Shown: positions 47,991 through 58,000 of the stretch, one piece after another
Layout of the letters: each line of letters starts with the position of its first letter
Numbering within the stretch: the first letter of the stretch is position 1
Source of the DNA: Climacteris rufus
Lineage: Eukaryota > Chordata > Aves > Passeriformes > Climacteridae
DNA: 64,000 nt
Direction of reading: 5' to 3'
Assembly (NCBI GenBank): GCA_013398175.1
Contig: VZRZ01006171.1
Span: forward strand, 62,001 to 126,000
Position numbers and translations under genes: made by a program
The notes under the pieces: model-generated
Seen by the model: the letters and a program-made list of their open reading frames with translations, nothing else
Told to the model about the DNA's origin: nothing
The model's database searches: none

Positions 47991-50963
47991 ATGACTTCAG
48001 ATAAGGAGTTTGCAGAAGATAGCAATTTTTCCCCAAAAGCTAGCACCAGCAAGCTGCCAACAGATGCATCTCCCGACTCCAAATGCCCCATCTGCCTGGA
48101 TAGATTTGACAATGTTGCATATCTAGATCGCTGCTTGCACAGGTTCTGCTTCCGCTGTGTCCAAGAATGGTCAAAAAACAAAGCAGAATGCCCCCTCTGC
48201 AAGCAACCTTTTTTTTCCATTTTCCATACAATTCGTGCTGAAGATGACTTTAAGGAGTACATACTCAGCCCTTTAGAAACTAGCTCTTTTGCCAGCCCAG
48301 ATGGCCGGAGGTTTCGTTACCGTACTACCTTAACAAGGGAACGCCGCGCTCGCAGTTCCCCTTCCCGAAGGATGCTGTCACCTCCAGATAACGGGATGTT
48401 GTTTGAAGGGCTGTCAAGTGAACCAACACGGCATAGACACACAGAGATTCAGCAGATGATCAGGAGGCTGGCGTCCAGGAGGAAGGCTAGCGCAGAGGGC
48501 AGATCTCTGCGACAGATTCAGGAGGAGGACATGATCAAGTTCCGCAGGGCGCTGTACCGCACTGGTGTGCGTATCCGCAGCATTCAGGATGGTGGCCGGT
48601 ACCGAGACATTTCAGCAGAGTTTTTTCGCCGCAACCCTGCTTGCCTTCACCGATTGGTTCCTTGGTTGAAGCGAGAACTTACAGTCCTGTTTGGTGCCCA
48701 TGGATCTTTGATTAATATTGTACAGCACATTATCATGAGTAACGTAACTAGATACGATGTGGAAAGTCAGGCCTTTGCTGATGATTTAAAGCCATTTTTG
48801 CTGAATCGGACAGAACACTTCCTGCATGAATTCATCAGTTTTGCTCGTTGTCCTTTTAACTTGGAAGCATATGATCAACATGCCAATTATGACTGTCCTG
48901 CACCATCATATGAAGAGGGAAGTCACTCGGACTCGTCAATTATTACAATATCTCCAGATGTGGCATATTTGCAAGGACCAGATCTGTCTGTGCCTGGTCT
49001 TGGTCAGGCCCCCTGGGATGATGAAACTCCAGGGCCTTCCTATTCCATTTCAGAAGAGGTTCGTGCAACCATAGCTTCTCCTCTGGAGTCATCAGAAAGT
49101 TCTGATGAGGACTCCGCAACAGGGAGTCAAAGAAATAAACTGCAGACTCAGTTACAGGCTAATGCTGACTCAAACGACAGTGGCTCTTCCTCAGAAAATT
49201 GTGTCATTGTTGGGTATGTTAAGCCGTTAGCTGAGAGGACACCAGAAGTGGTTGAACTGTCCTCTGACTCTGAGGAGTCCATCAGGGAAGAGAAAAAGGA
49301 AGACATCAAGAAACAACGGCCAGTCCAATGTCACAGCTGGAGTGACAGTGAACCGAGCAGGAGCTTCTCGCCACATTCCCCAACATATAAGGAGGATATA
49401 GGAAGTTGTAGAAGCTGTTTATCTTCTGCAGTTGAGAAGATGGAATCAAAAGAGGATGAGAAGAACAAATACAAGGGAAAAGATCTGCCTCAACAGGACT
49501 TGAGCTGGAGCCCCTCTCCAGGCAGTGACACAGTATGTTCCCCTTGGAATCACAGATTGTCTAAAAAGGGTAAGTCCAGAAGCCCACAATCCTGTTCACG
49601 GGACAGTCGAGGCAGTCATGGCCATCGGTCAAGAAGGGAGCACTGTAGCAAAAACCAACTTAAAAGGAGACGTTCGAGAAGCAGAGATAGTAGCAAATAT
49701 AGGAGCAAAAGAAGCAGCAGAAGGTCGAGGGCTTGTGACACCAGAGCCTCCCTAAAAAGTCAAAGAGCCTCTTTAAGTGGTGAGAGCACTCCATCCAGAG
49801 AAGTAAGCAGGTCACGATCACGTAGCAAAGGCTGCAGTAAAAGGAGATCAAGAAGTAGAGAGAATGATCGCTATTATGTAAGAGACAGTTATCAAAGTAG
49901 ACACCAGTGGGGTTCTGCTTTCTGTAGTCGAAAGGTGTTTGGAGACAGCTATGAATCCTCCAGCAGGATGAGGACCCGGTCTAATACTCTTTACTCAAGG
50001 CAATCCGCTAGTCCAGAATATAGGATACGATCATTTATTGAGAGGACAGATTTGCATAGCCAGAGGGGACTCCATGAGAGACACTATTACTGTTATGAAA
50101 GATGCAGGTCAAGGAGTCGGTCAAGCAATAGATCAAGGACTCCTTCTGGAGGAACTGACAGAATGAAAAGTGAAAAACCTGGTGGAAAAAGGAAGTACAA
50201 AACTCGCCACCTGGAGAATGCATTCATGGAGAGCACAAGTCTAGAAAGAGAAAATGACCCCAAGAAAACATCCTCAAAATTTGGGGACTGCTGCAAAAAT
50301 GAAGATAGCCCATCAGACAATCGAGCAAGCAGCGAGACAAAGCATAAGAAAAGGAAAAAGAAAATGAGGAGTCCAAGTGTGGAGATAGTCTATGAAGGAA
50401 AGGCAACAGACACAACAAGGCATCTTAAAAAGAAAAAGAAAAAGCATAAAAAGAAACACCGGAAACATCACATGGGTAACTCGGCACATTCATCTCCGGT
50501 GGTGATTACCATTGATAGTGATAGTAGCAAAGATCCAGAAAGTACAGAATGGGACAGCAGTATTATTTGGACAGGCACAACTCAGATAAATGAGAGGGAA
50601 AATCAGTCTCCGTCTTCCTTTCTGAGCAGGACAGGATGTGAGGAAGCTGGAGGAGCAGACAAAAAGTACGGTATTCCTACCACAAGGGAAGACTTAGATG
50701 GTGACATTAGAAATGCTGATGTCAAACTTCAAGAAACGGGAGCTGATCAGAATGTTATTGCAGGGAGTACCAGCTGTAACACCTCTCATGCAGAAACTGT
50801 AACCAGCTATGTTCAGGAAGCACCAGCAGCACCTTCCAGTCTACTGCCTTCCCCTAGGATTTCCTTCCTAGAGTGTCCAGAGAGAGAGCCGTTGATACTA
50901 AGACTGCCAAAGAGACTTGTCAACAGATCCTCCTGGTTTGATTTCCCAGAAGAAAAAATGTAG
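47991..50963 (+). CDS. TOPORS: TOPORS, RING E3 ubiquitin/SUMO ligase (main exon)
   Basis: The frame encodes 990 residues; human TOPORS is about 1045 with its upstream-exon extension and about 980 without. A C3HC4 RING finger is intact: C32, C35, C48, H50, C53, C56, C67 and C70 (CPICLDRFDN... to CPLC). The strongly conserved block at residues about 184-322 includes GGRYRDISAEFFRRNPACLH and PWLKRELTVLFGAHG. SUMO-interaction-like motifs appear as CVIVGYV (about 403) and VVITIDSDS (about 837). An Arg/Ser-rich region spans about 524-724, and a lysine-rich stretch lies near 812-829. In mammals TOPORS binds topoisomerase I and p53, acts as both a ubiquitin and a SUMO E3 in nuclear bodies, and is also found at centrosomes and cilia. 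The ATG at 47991 follows the acceptor by three bases and has A at -3. Upstream exon(s), not visible here, may add an N-terminal extension. The C-terminal end (SSWFDFPEEKM) differs from the human one as I remember it. Confidence 0.97.
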   Translation: MTSDKEFAEDSNFSPKASTSKLPTDASPDSKCPICLDRFDNVAYLDRCLHRFCFRCVQEWSKNKAECPLCKQPFFSIFHTIRAEDDFKEYILSPLETSSFASPDGRRFRYRTTLTRERRARSSPSRRMLSPPDNGMLFEGLSSEPTRHRHTEIQQMIRRLASRRKASAEGRSLRQIQEEDMIKFRRALYRTGVRIRSIQDGGRYRDISAEFFRRNPACLHRLVPWLKRELTVLFGAHGSLINIVQHIIMSNVTRYDVESQAFADDLKPFLLNRTEHFLHEFISFARCPFNLEAYDQHANYDCPAPSYEEGSHSDSSIITISPDVAYLQGPDLSVPGLGQAPWDDETPGPSYSISEEVRATIASPLESSESSDEDSATGSQRNKLQTQLQANADSNDSGSSSENCVIVGYVKPLAERTPEVVELSSDSEESIREEKKEDIKKQRPVQCHSWSDSEPSRSFSPHSPTYKEDIGSCRSCLSSAVEKMESKEDEKNKYKGKDLPQQDLSWSPSPGSDTVCSPWNHRLSKKGKSRSPQSCSRDSRGSHGHRSRREHCSKNQLKRRRSRSRDSSKYRSKRSSRRSRACDTRASLKSQRASLSGESTPSREVSRSRSRSKGCSKRRSRSRENDRYYVRDSYQSRHQWGSAFCSRKVFGDSYESSSRMRTRSNTLYSRQSASPEYRIRSFIERTDLHSQRGLHERHYYCYERCRSRSRSSNRSRTPSGGTDRMKSEKPGGKRKYKTRHLENAFMESTSLERENDPKKTSSKFGDCCKNEDSPSDNRASSETKHKKRKKKMRSPSVEIVYEGKATDTTRHLKKKKKKHKKKHRKHHMGNSAHSSPVVITIDSDSSKDPESTEWDSSIIWTGTTQINERENQSPSSFLSRTGCEEAGGADKKYGIPTTREDLDGDIRNADVKLQETGADQNVIAGSTSCNTSHAETVTSYVQEAPAAPSSLLPSPRISFLECPEREPLILRLPKRLVNRSSWFDFPEEKM

Positions 50964-51490
50964 GCTTTCCATGGAACACTTGTTAAAATCATGAATTTGT
51001 TTTAACTGCTTTTTTTTTTTTCCCCTGGAGAACTAAAACATCTGATAGGATTTCTGTCTGTTAAAAACATGTCTAGGAAATGTATAAAACTTTTGAATGT
51101 GTATGCACTTTTAAGTCAAGGAAGATAGGATATTGCTAGTAAGTAACTTCGAAAGTTGTTAGAGGTCTGTTTGGAAGACCTCTGTAATTTCATAAAACCA
51201 TCTAGAGAGTATTTCAAAGTTTTATTTAAACCAAACTACAGAAAAGGAGCCCAAAACAAAAGCCAGGAAATACATTTTATGGGGATTGCTCTTCTTAGGC
51301 AAGGGGAGAATTGTTTAGTTCATACAAAGTTATTCAGTCTGAATTCCAGCATAATTTCAATCTCTTTGGTTTAAGATGATCTCTGATGAAAAGTAGTCAG
51401 TGATTTCTACAGAGATCCTCAAAGGACATTCAAAGTAATTTTAAAGTAAGTGATGTCAAAATCTGAATAAAGCAATAAGATTTTTTGTTG
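50964..51490 (+). other. TOPORS: TOPORS 3' UTR
   Basis: AT-rich sequence from the stop codon TAG (50961-50963) to just past the first canonical poly(A) signal. It contains a T12-type run near 51010. The short length assumes use of the signal at 51466; longer forms are possible. Confidence 0.7.
51466..51471 (+). terminator. TOPORS poly(A) signal
   Basis: AATAAA, followed within about 15 bases by TTTTTTGTTGTTGTTGTTG, a strong U/GU-rich downstream element. Together they make a well-formed cleavage and polyadenylation site about 500 bases after the TOPORS stop. Confidence 0.8.
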
Positions 51491-52259
51491 TTGTTGTTGA
51501 AATATATTTACATACGTACTGTGTGTTTTGCAAATGGAGTGTTTTCTTTTGGTTTTGTGTGTCTTACCTATCCAGACCACTGGATGTTTGTGGAGTCAAG
51601 AGTTTTCCAGGTTGGAAGGGTCATTGAGATCATCAGGTAGCAGCCTTCACTGAAAACAGGAACTTTGTTCAAATTGAATGGGATTTGTTCAGTTTTGAGT
51701 TTTCCCAAAAGCTGGATGTCCCCTCTGTCCTACCCCTTCTAACATAATATTCTCTTTGGAAACTTTTTTTTTCAGATTTCTTCTTTTTATTTCCCTTATT
51801 GGAGCCTGTGTGTTCTACAGCTGTGCAGCTCTCAAGGGGTCTGTTTTCCAGTTGTTTATACCCTGTGGCTGTTAACTTGAAGACAACTGTCTTGTCTGTA
51901 GCCTTGCCAGCAGAGCAGTTTCTCCTGAGCTCCTTGCAATAGCCAACATTCACCCAGCTCAGCACATCCTAGATGTCCTGCTGTTTGTATATGCAAGGCA
52001 TGGAGCTCAGGCATGGTCTTGTTTTCCAGATTTGGCCCTTCTCTGTGTGCACAGCAGTAGCTCTGGGTGAGGAGGATGCCTTCTCTGTCTTTCCTGCATT
52101 ACTACCTCCATGAGTTTGGTGGGTTTGACTGACTGGTTGCCTGCCAAATAGACATCCAAGGTGCTCTGTCACTTTCCTTTCTCCACAGGATTGGGGAGAA
52201 AATAAGATGGGAAAGCTGGGTTGAGATAAGAACAAGGGAGAGTACTCTCATCAGCCAGA
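51491..52259. other. Downstream of TOPORS, no gene seen
   Basis: No conserved coding sequence. A fragment near 51598-51650 (GGTTGGAAGGGTCATTGAGATCATC) resembles a minus-strand CR1 3' tail but is too short to be sure. Confidence 0.55.
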
Positions 52260-52870
52260 TAGACTCAAGGATAATTAATGTCTTTTATTGACAGTGAAAA
52301 ATTGAGTAGGGGGTTAAGAAACAAAGACAAAACTAAAACCAATTTCCCCTCTTCTCTTGTCAATGTCACTCTTTTGTTACAGGCTCTACTACCTCCTTCT
52401 CCTCCTCCCCAGCTGTGCAAAAGGATGGGTAATGTCTATAACACTGTTGTGGTCAGTCTATGATACAGTCTTGCTGCTTCTCACTCCTTACACTGTTCTT
52501 CTGCTCTAACATGGACCCTTCCTACAGGTGTGCAGTACTTCTGGAACAGGTTGTTCCAGCTGCCAGAAAATCTGCTCCTGTGTGGGCTCCTAAGCACAGG
52601 CTGCAGCTCCTGCTGGGAACCTGCTCCTGTGTGCTATCTCCATGGGCTGTAGCTTCCTTTAAGGCATCTCCATCTGCTTCAGCGTGGGGCTTCTCCACGG
52701 GCTGCAGGTGTGTCTCTGCTCCACTGTGGTCCTCCATGGGCTGAAGGGAGCGGTGTTTCTCACCATGGTTTTCCTCAGCTGGGAGTGCCCAGGCCATGGA
52801 GAAGGGCTGCTCCTGCCCAACCAGGTGGCACAGGTTGGCAGAGCCTGAGAGAGCTGGGAGCAATGATAGT
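52260..52870 (-). mobile_element. ERV-derived repeat fragment (leader-like)
   Basis: The plus strand has the recurring pattern of CTCCATGGGCTG, CTCCACGGGCTGCAGGTG and CTGCTCCTGTGTGGGCTCC. I associate it with the leader/internal region of avian ERVL-type elements, and related text lies at 42030-42150. Open frames here are by-products. Boundaries are approximate. Confidence 0.5.
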
Positions 52871-53466
52871 CAGTCACCTCCACTCTTGCCCCTTTTTGTC
52901 ACAAGTACTCAGGGAGACAACTAGGAAAGATGACCTTCTAGGCTTGCTGGTTGGGAATGGAGAAGGCCTGGTGGGAGATGGCATGGTCTTGGCTGCAGTG
53001 CTTATGAAATGGTTCAGTTTAAAAATGTCAGTGCAATGAGAAAAAGGAGCTGCAGAGTTGCTACTCTATTTTGAGGAAGCAAGCATTGTACCACCCAGGA
53101 GTCCCCTGGGACTCTGCTCTTGAGGGCTCAGGAGCTGCATGCTGCATGGAATCTGTTGCAAACACTGGAAAAGAGCAAGCTGTCAAAAAGCATTATCAAT
53201 ACATCGAAGAGACATATACACTGTGGGAAACCTCATCTGGTTGTTTCTCATGATGTATTACTAGGAATTGTCATTAAAATGTGGAGGGTGTCTGGGGCAG
53301 TGAACACAACTGAGAAAAACAAATGTGCCACAGGCAGCCATTGTTTTCCGGTGCTACTTTGTGTAAACCAGCTTACCACTCCCGCTGCACCTGCCTGCTA
53401 AGTGTGAGTAAGCAACATCACTCTTTGTCAGCTGCTACTAAGAAATCTACTTGCGGTGAAGGGAAA

Positions 53467-54005
53467 TGTTGTGGTTTAACCCCAGCTGGCAACTAACTAC
53501 CATGCAGCTGCTTGCTCACAACACCCTAACCCGGTGGGATGGGAAGGAGAATCGGGGGGGGGAAAGTTAGTTAAGAACAGTTTAATAATTGAAATGCAGT
53601 AAAATGTAATAGTATTAGTAATGGAAAGGAGAGAGATAGAACCAAAGAGGAATAAGTGATGTCTAATAAAATTGCTCACCACCCTCTGCCCAATGCCAAA
53701 CCCAGATAGGCCCTCTTCTGGGTAACTCCCCTGGTTTATATACTGGGTATGACATTCTATTGTGTGGAATATCCCTTTGGCCAGTTAGAGGTCACTTGTC
53801 CCAGACATATTCCCCTCCACCTTTTTGTGCACTTCCTCGCTGGCAGAGCATGAAGCACTGAACAGTCCCTGACTCAGAGTAAGCATTACTGAGCAATAAA
53901 CAAAACATCAGTGTGGTATCAATGCTATTCTCACACTGAATCAGAAACACTGTAGTGCTGTACCTGCTACTAAAAAAAAAATCAACTCTATCCCAGCCAA
54001 AACCA
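53467..54005 (-). mobile_element. ERVL-type LTR (copy F)
   Basis: Well-preserved reversed LTR: left end TGTTGTGGTTTAACCCCAGC, then CTTGCTCACAACACCCTAACC, the TATA-region TTTATATACTGGGTATGA near 53735, and right end ATCCCAGCCAAAACCA. The flanking pentamers GGAAA (53462-53466) and GGAGA (54006-54010) differ at one base and may be a diverged target duplication. A G8 run lies near 53555. No primer-binding site adjoins it, so it is a solo LTR. Confidence 0.88.
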
Positions 54006-54460
54006 GGAGAAAGGACTCAAGCTGCATTAATCAGCTCTGGGTAGAGAATGAGATGCATCAGACCTCTTCCAGAGTTCCCCTGGAACTTTTGTAGGCTTTG
54101 CCAAGTCTTGTGTCAGCAGTGATGCTGGATTTAGCAGCCCACATAACCTTAGCTAGGGACATGTTACTTTGCCTGCATATTCTGCCTGGTTTCCACGTGC
54201 CTTTTGACAAGGTTTCTTATCTGCCAGACCTGGGGTGTGAAGCCCTGAACTCACTTGACATGTTTCTTAAAGGGGCTCAAGCCTTTTTATACCCTGAGGC
54301 AGGCACACAGGAGAAATGTGACATTCTCAGGAGATTAAACAACAAACTTACTGGTGAACTTTACAAAATAAGGGTATGTTATGAATGTGAGAGACACCTA
54401 AACAGATTTCAATTCTATTAGAGCCACCTGCACCCCAGAAACTCCGTTACATCCCTTGTT

Positions 54461-54832
54461 TGTTATCGATGGAGACCAGGTCTATTACAATATGACAGGT
54501 TTATTGCATAGACACAGGAAAACACATATGAAACTACAACTCTAACAGGCTATTACTACATGGAATAAAACAAAGAAAGTTACTAGTAATTTTCAGTGCA
54601 CAATAAAAGGTACCTATATTATAGCTAGCCAAGGAAATGTAGAATTAGGAAACCAATGTAACTTACCAAATAGGAAAGGTGTACAAGCAGTTCCCTTTAT
54701 CACTCGATTCCAAGGAGAGAAGAAAATACAGGAATCCAACATCTCGGAATCCTGGAGAGAAACCTTTCCATACACTTCAGATAGTATATGGAAGATTCCT
54801 CTGGAAAAGGGAAGATGCAGTTGTCTTTTACA
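54461..54832 (-). mobile_element. Possible LTR of another family
   Basis: On the minus strand the segment would start TGTAAAAGACAAC and end CATCGATAACA. It has an AATAAA at 54500-54505 (plus strand TTTATT) about 40 bases before the end. These fit an LTR layout, but no target duplication or TATA box is convincing and the family is unknown to me. Confidence 0.3.
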
Positions 54833-54931
54833 GTGAGTAAAATACTATTTGTCTGTCAGTCACAAATTCTAGCTTAACTCTTACATCCTGCCCTTCTGGA
54901 CCAAGGATGTTTATCAGCCCTTTCCATGTGT

Positions 54932-55036
54932 CCCCTTGGCGCCAGGGGGATTCCAGGGCTATCAGGAGAGCACACACACACACTCCTTGGTTTATGCATA
55001 AGGTCAAACAGATAAGCTCTTGTGGCGCCCAAGGGG
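54932..55036. repeat. Inverted repeat CCCCTTGGCGCC / GGCGCCCAAGGGG
   Basis: CCCCTTGGCGCC (54932-54943) and GGCGCCCAAGGGG (55024-55036) are reverse complements with one bulged base, about 80 bases apart. The right arm begins TGGCGCCCAA, like a retroviral tRNA-Lys primer site, but no LTR end adjoins it clearly. Confidence 0.7.
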
Positions 55037-58000
55037 TGAAAGTCCCGCTCAGGGTACCTGGCAAATTTTAAAGCAAATTTTAAAGCAAACATTCAATTGA
55101 AATAAAGCATTTCACAAGGCATTGACTTAGCAAACTAACCCATCCAACTTTCAGTTATCTGGATTTCAAGAAGAGGAATTTAGGAGGCGAGATAACGGAC
55201 CATGACAAAATGTGTCTTTGTGCAACTGCTTTTATCTGCTTTGTCCTCCTGGGGCCTTCCCATCCATGTAGGACTTCTGGTGTGCCAGTGGCTGATATCC
55301 ATTCTGGGGCTGGACTAGAGGCACCAGGACAGTGGGATGTGGAGCAGTGCACCATCCCACTTTTCGCAGAACTTGCCCTGTCCCCCCACCACACACACTT
55401 TCGTTGTTTTGAGCCAGCAATCATTTTCTTCAGTCTCTCACACTTTGAACTTTCTAGACAGACATGACAGCAGATAAACCCACCAGGATTATCTTTCTCT
55501 GCAAGCATGCAGGACCTGTTCATGTAGGACTGGGATCTTGTTTGAGGTTCATCCTGTCTGGAATACATAATAACCCAGAGTGCACTGCAGAGCTCTCCTC
55601 CTTTAACATCCATCTACTGAGTTTTTAAGGTTCATCACAGTGCAGTGAAACTATGGGGAAGAAGCATATTCCTGTCTCCAAACTGGACTGGAATCCAAAA
55701 GCTGTCTGCAAAAAATGCTGCTGCTGCTGGCATGCATATCTGTTGAACCTTTTATTATCTGGTGGATAAATCAGCAGCAGTGTCAGAAATGCTCAGTGTC
55801 TCAGTTTTAAGGAGTTTCAAGTGTCGCTTTCCAGCAGTCTGGGACTGTTGCCCATTCAGCAGGTTTCATGGCCTTTGACTTGGAATGACAGAAGACCTGG
55901 AATGTCCCAAGCCTAACTAGGCAACCTGTTCATCTAAGTAAATTTTCAGTGGTCTCCCAAAGGGGAACTAAATTAACTGAAGCAAGCCTTCTGGATTAGC
56001 AAGGACTGATGGAAAATACAGAAAAAGTACCCTCCTTGGGATGCTCTGGAGTAGTTAGTCCTGAAGAATATTTTGCACAATATGTGTAGTGAGCCAATGC
56101 ACATCTAAGTTAGTCTTCACTCCTGATGAATAACTTGTGAACTATTGTATGTTGCAGTAATACCATTTATCTTTTAAAAACCTGTAGCCCTTAGAGATCA
56201 GGAATCCATCCAGCGTGTTATGCACAAAACTAGTCACAACTAAAGGACCAGGTGTTGTCCAAGGAATTGAAATGAACATGAAGTGTATAGGGGCAAAGAC
56301 ATGCAGAACTGTGAAACAACATTTTTTTGAGATCATTCACCTGTTGAGTGTAGCTGGGATGGTAACAGTTTAATGCTCAGCCAATTACATGAACCGGGTC
56401 ACACAGCTCCTTAAAACCAGAGGGCTTTGTGCCGTGAAGTCATAGTAGTTTCTTCTCCATTAGCTGAAGAGGAAAAAGTGAATGTACGTATGTACATATG
56501 TGTGTGTATGCACACCTGCATGCATTATATGTTCATGGGGAGAGAGGGAGAGAGAGAAGGGGAGAGAGCATGAGTGAGCTCACAGATGCCTATTGTACCC
56601 TGGAAGAGGAGAGAAGAAATCAAAAGCAAATACTGTCTCATCTCCTGCATGCACCCCTCCCCCCCCCCTTTTTTTTTTGATATATGAAAAAGTCATGAAA
56701 GAAGGAAAAAACCCGAAAACAACAAACCACTGGATGAGCTGGTGTCTTGTAAGATTTATGAACTGCTAAATTTAGAAAAGTCATTTTACTATTGCTGGTG
56801 TATTGCAGGCTCTTTTGCCTGAGTCAATAAGAAAAAAAAACATAAGTTACTTCCTCCATGAGAGCATGTACAAGTAGCATAAAATAGGTTCAACTAATCT
56901 TTTCAACCACTGAATTTACTCTGGATAAACAAAGTGTGTATCACATTATATGCCCTAGAAAGGTAATCAGCCTTATAAAATGCTTCACAGCTCTGCTTTT
57001 CTCATCATTGTATTACAAATAGTTTTCTGAATGGAAAAATCGTTCAAGCAAAAGGTTAAACAGCATTCATTTGTCATTTTCCTGCACAGACCAGGCAGCA
57101 GCCAGCTGGATCTCAAAATATGTGGTCATTATGAAGCTTGTATTGAACAGTTCATCTTGTTTTGTTCCTTTTTCTCAGGTGGTGTTCCTTTGTGATGGGT
57201 AGTTTCCAGAACTCCTGTTTCAGTTGGCACAGGTGAAAACTCTGCAGGAATCACACAGATAATTAAATATCATCATAAATTATACTAAATAGAGGATCAT
57301 CACAAGCTAGTGATTGAGCTGTGTTCAGGTACTGTATAGGCAACCTCTACTGCTATACCTGTAACTTGAGATGTTTCTTCATGGGGACCAGCTGTACTCC
57401 AAACCACATCACCAAGATCATTACAGAGGTAACCCATTAATTTTAGGCTGAGGCATTAATGAGTGGAAATAGATTTTATCGATCCCTTTATATTATTTAG
57501 TTTTTTTCAAGAACAAGAAAGGAAATCTCAACCTTTTTTTGGCAAGTTAATGCAGAAATAACTCAGTAAGGCTCTTTGATTTGTGCTGTGAAGTGGGTCA
57601 TAGCAAACATTGGATTAAATAGTCCCTTACAGGTTAAAAAAAAAAAAAAAAGGTAAAATAGATAGAGTTCAGCCACGAAACTGAGCCTCATGTTGCTTAA
57701 TGACACAGTCTTTTGCGCAGGCATCTCAGTTCCAGAGCATGAGAGATTCATTATACTGACATCCTTACACACTAGGTGCCATTGCTCACTTTAAAATTAA
57801 TGCAAGAATTTCAGTACTCTGAAGTATGATCAAATACCACCAATTTATTTAAATTTTGTTCCAAAGTTTCTATTGCTTTATGTGAGGTTTGCTATTTACT
57901 GCCAGATTTACAGGGCTGTATTTTATGGTACTTTATGCTTGACTAAACTAGGTTTGAGTGATTATCCCTGGGAATATTAATAATCCTTTTTTTAACATGC

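Noticed and set aside
52460..53039. Overlapping frames of 94-113 codons on both strands
   Set aside because: The underlying sequence is ERV-derived repeat with CTCCATGGGCTG-type units; no host protein is recognised.
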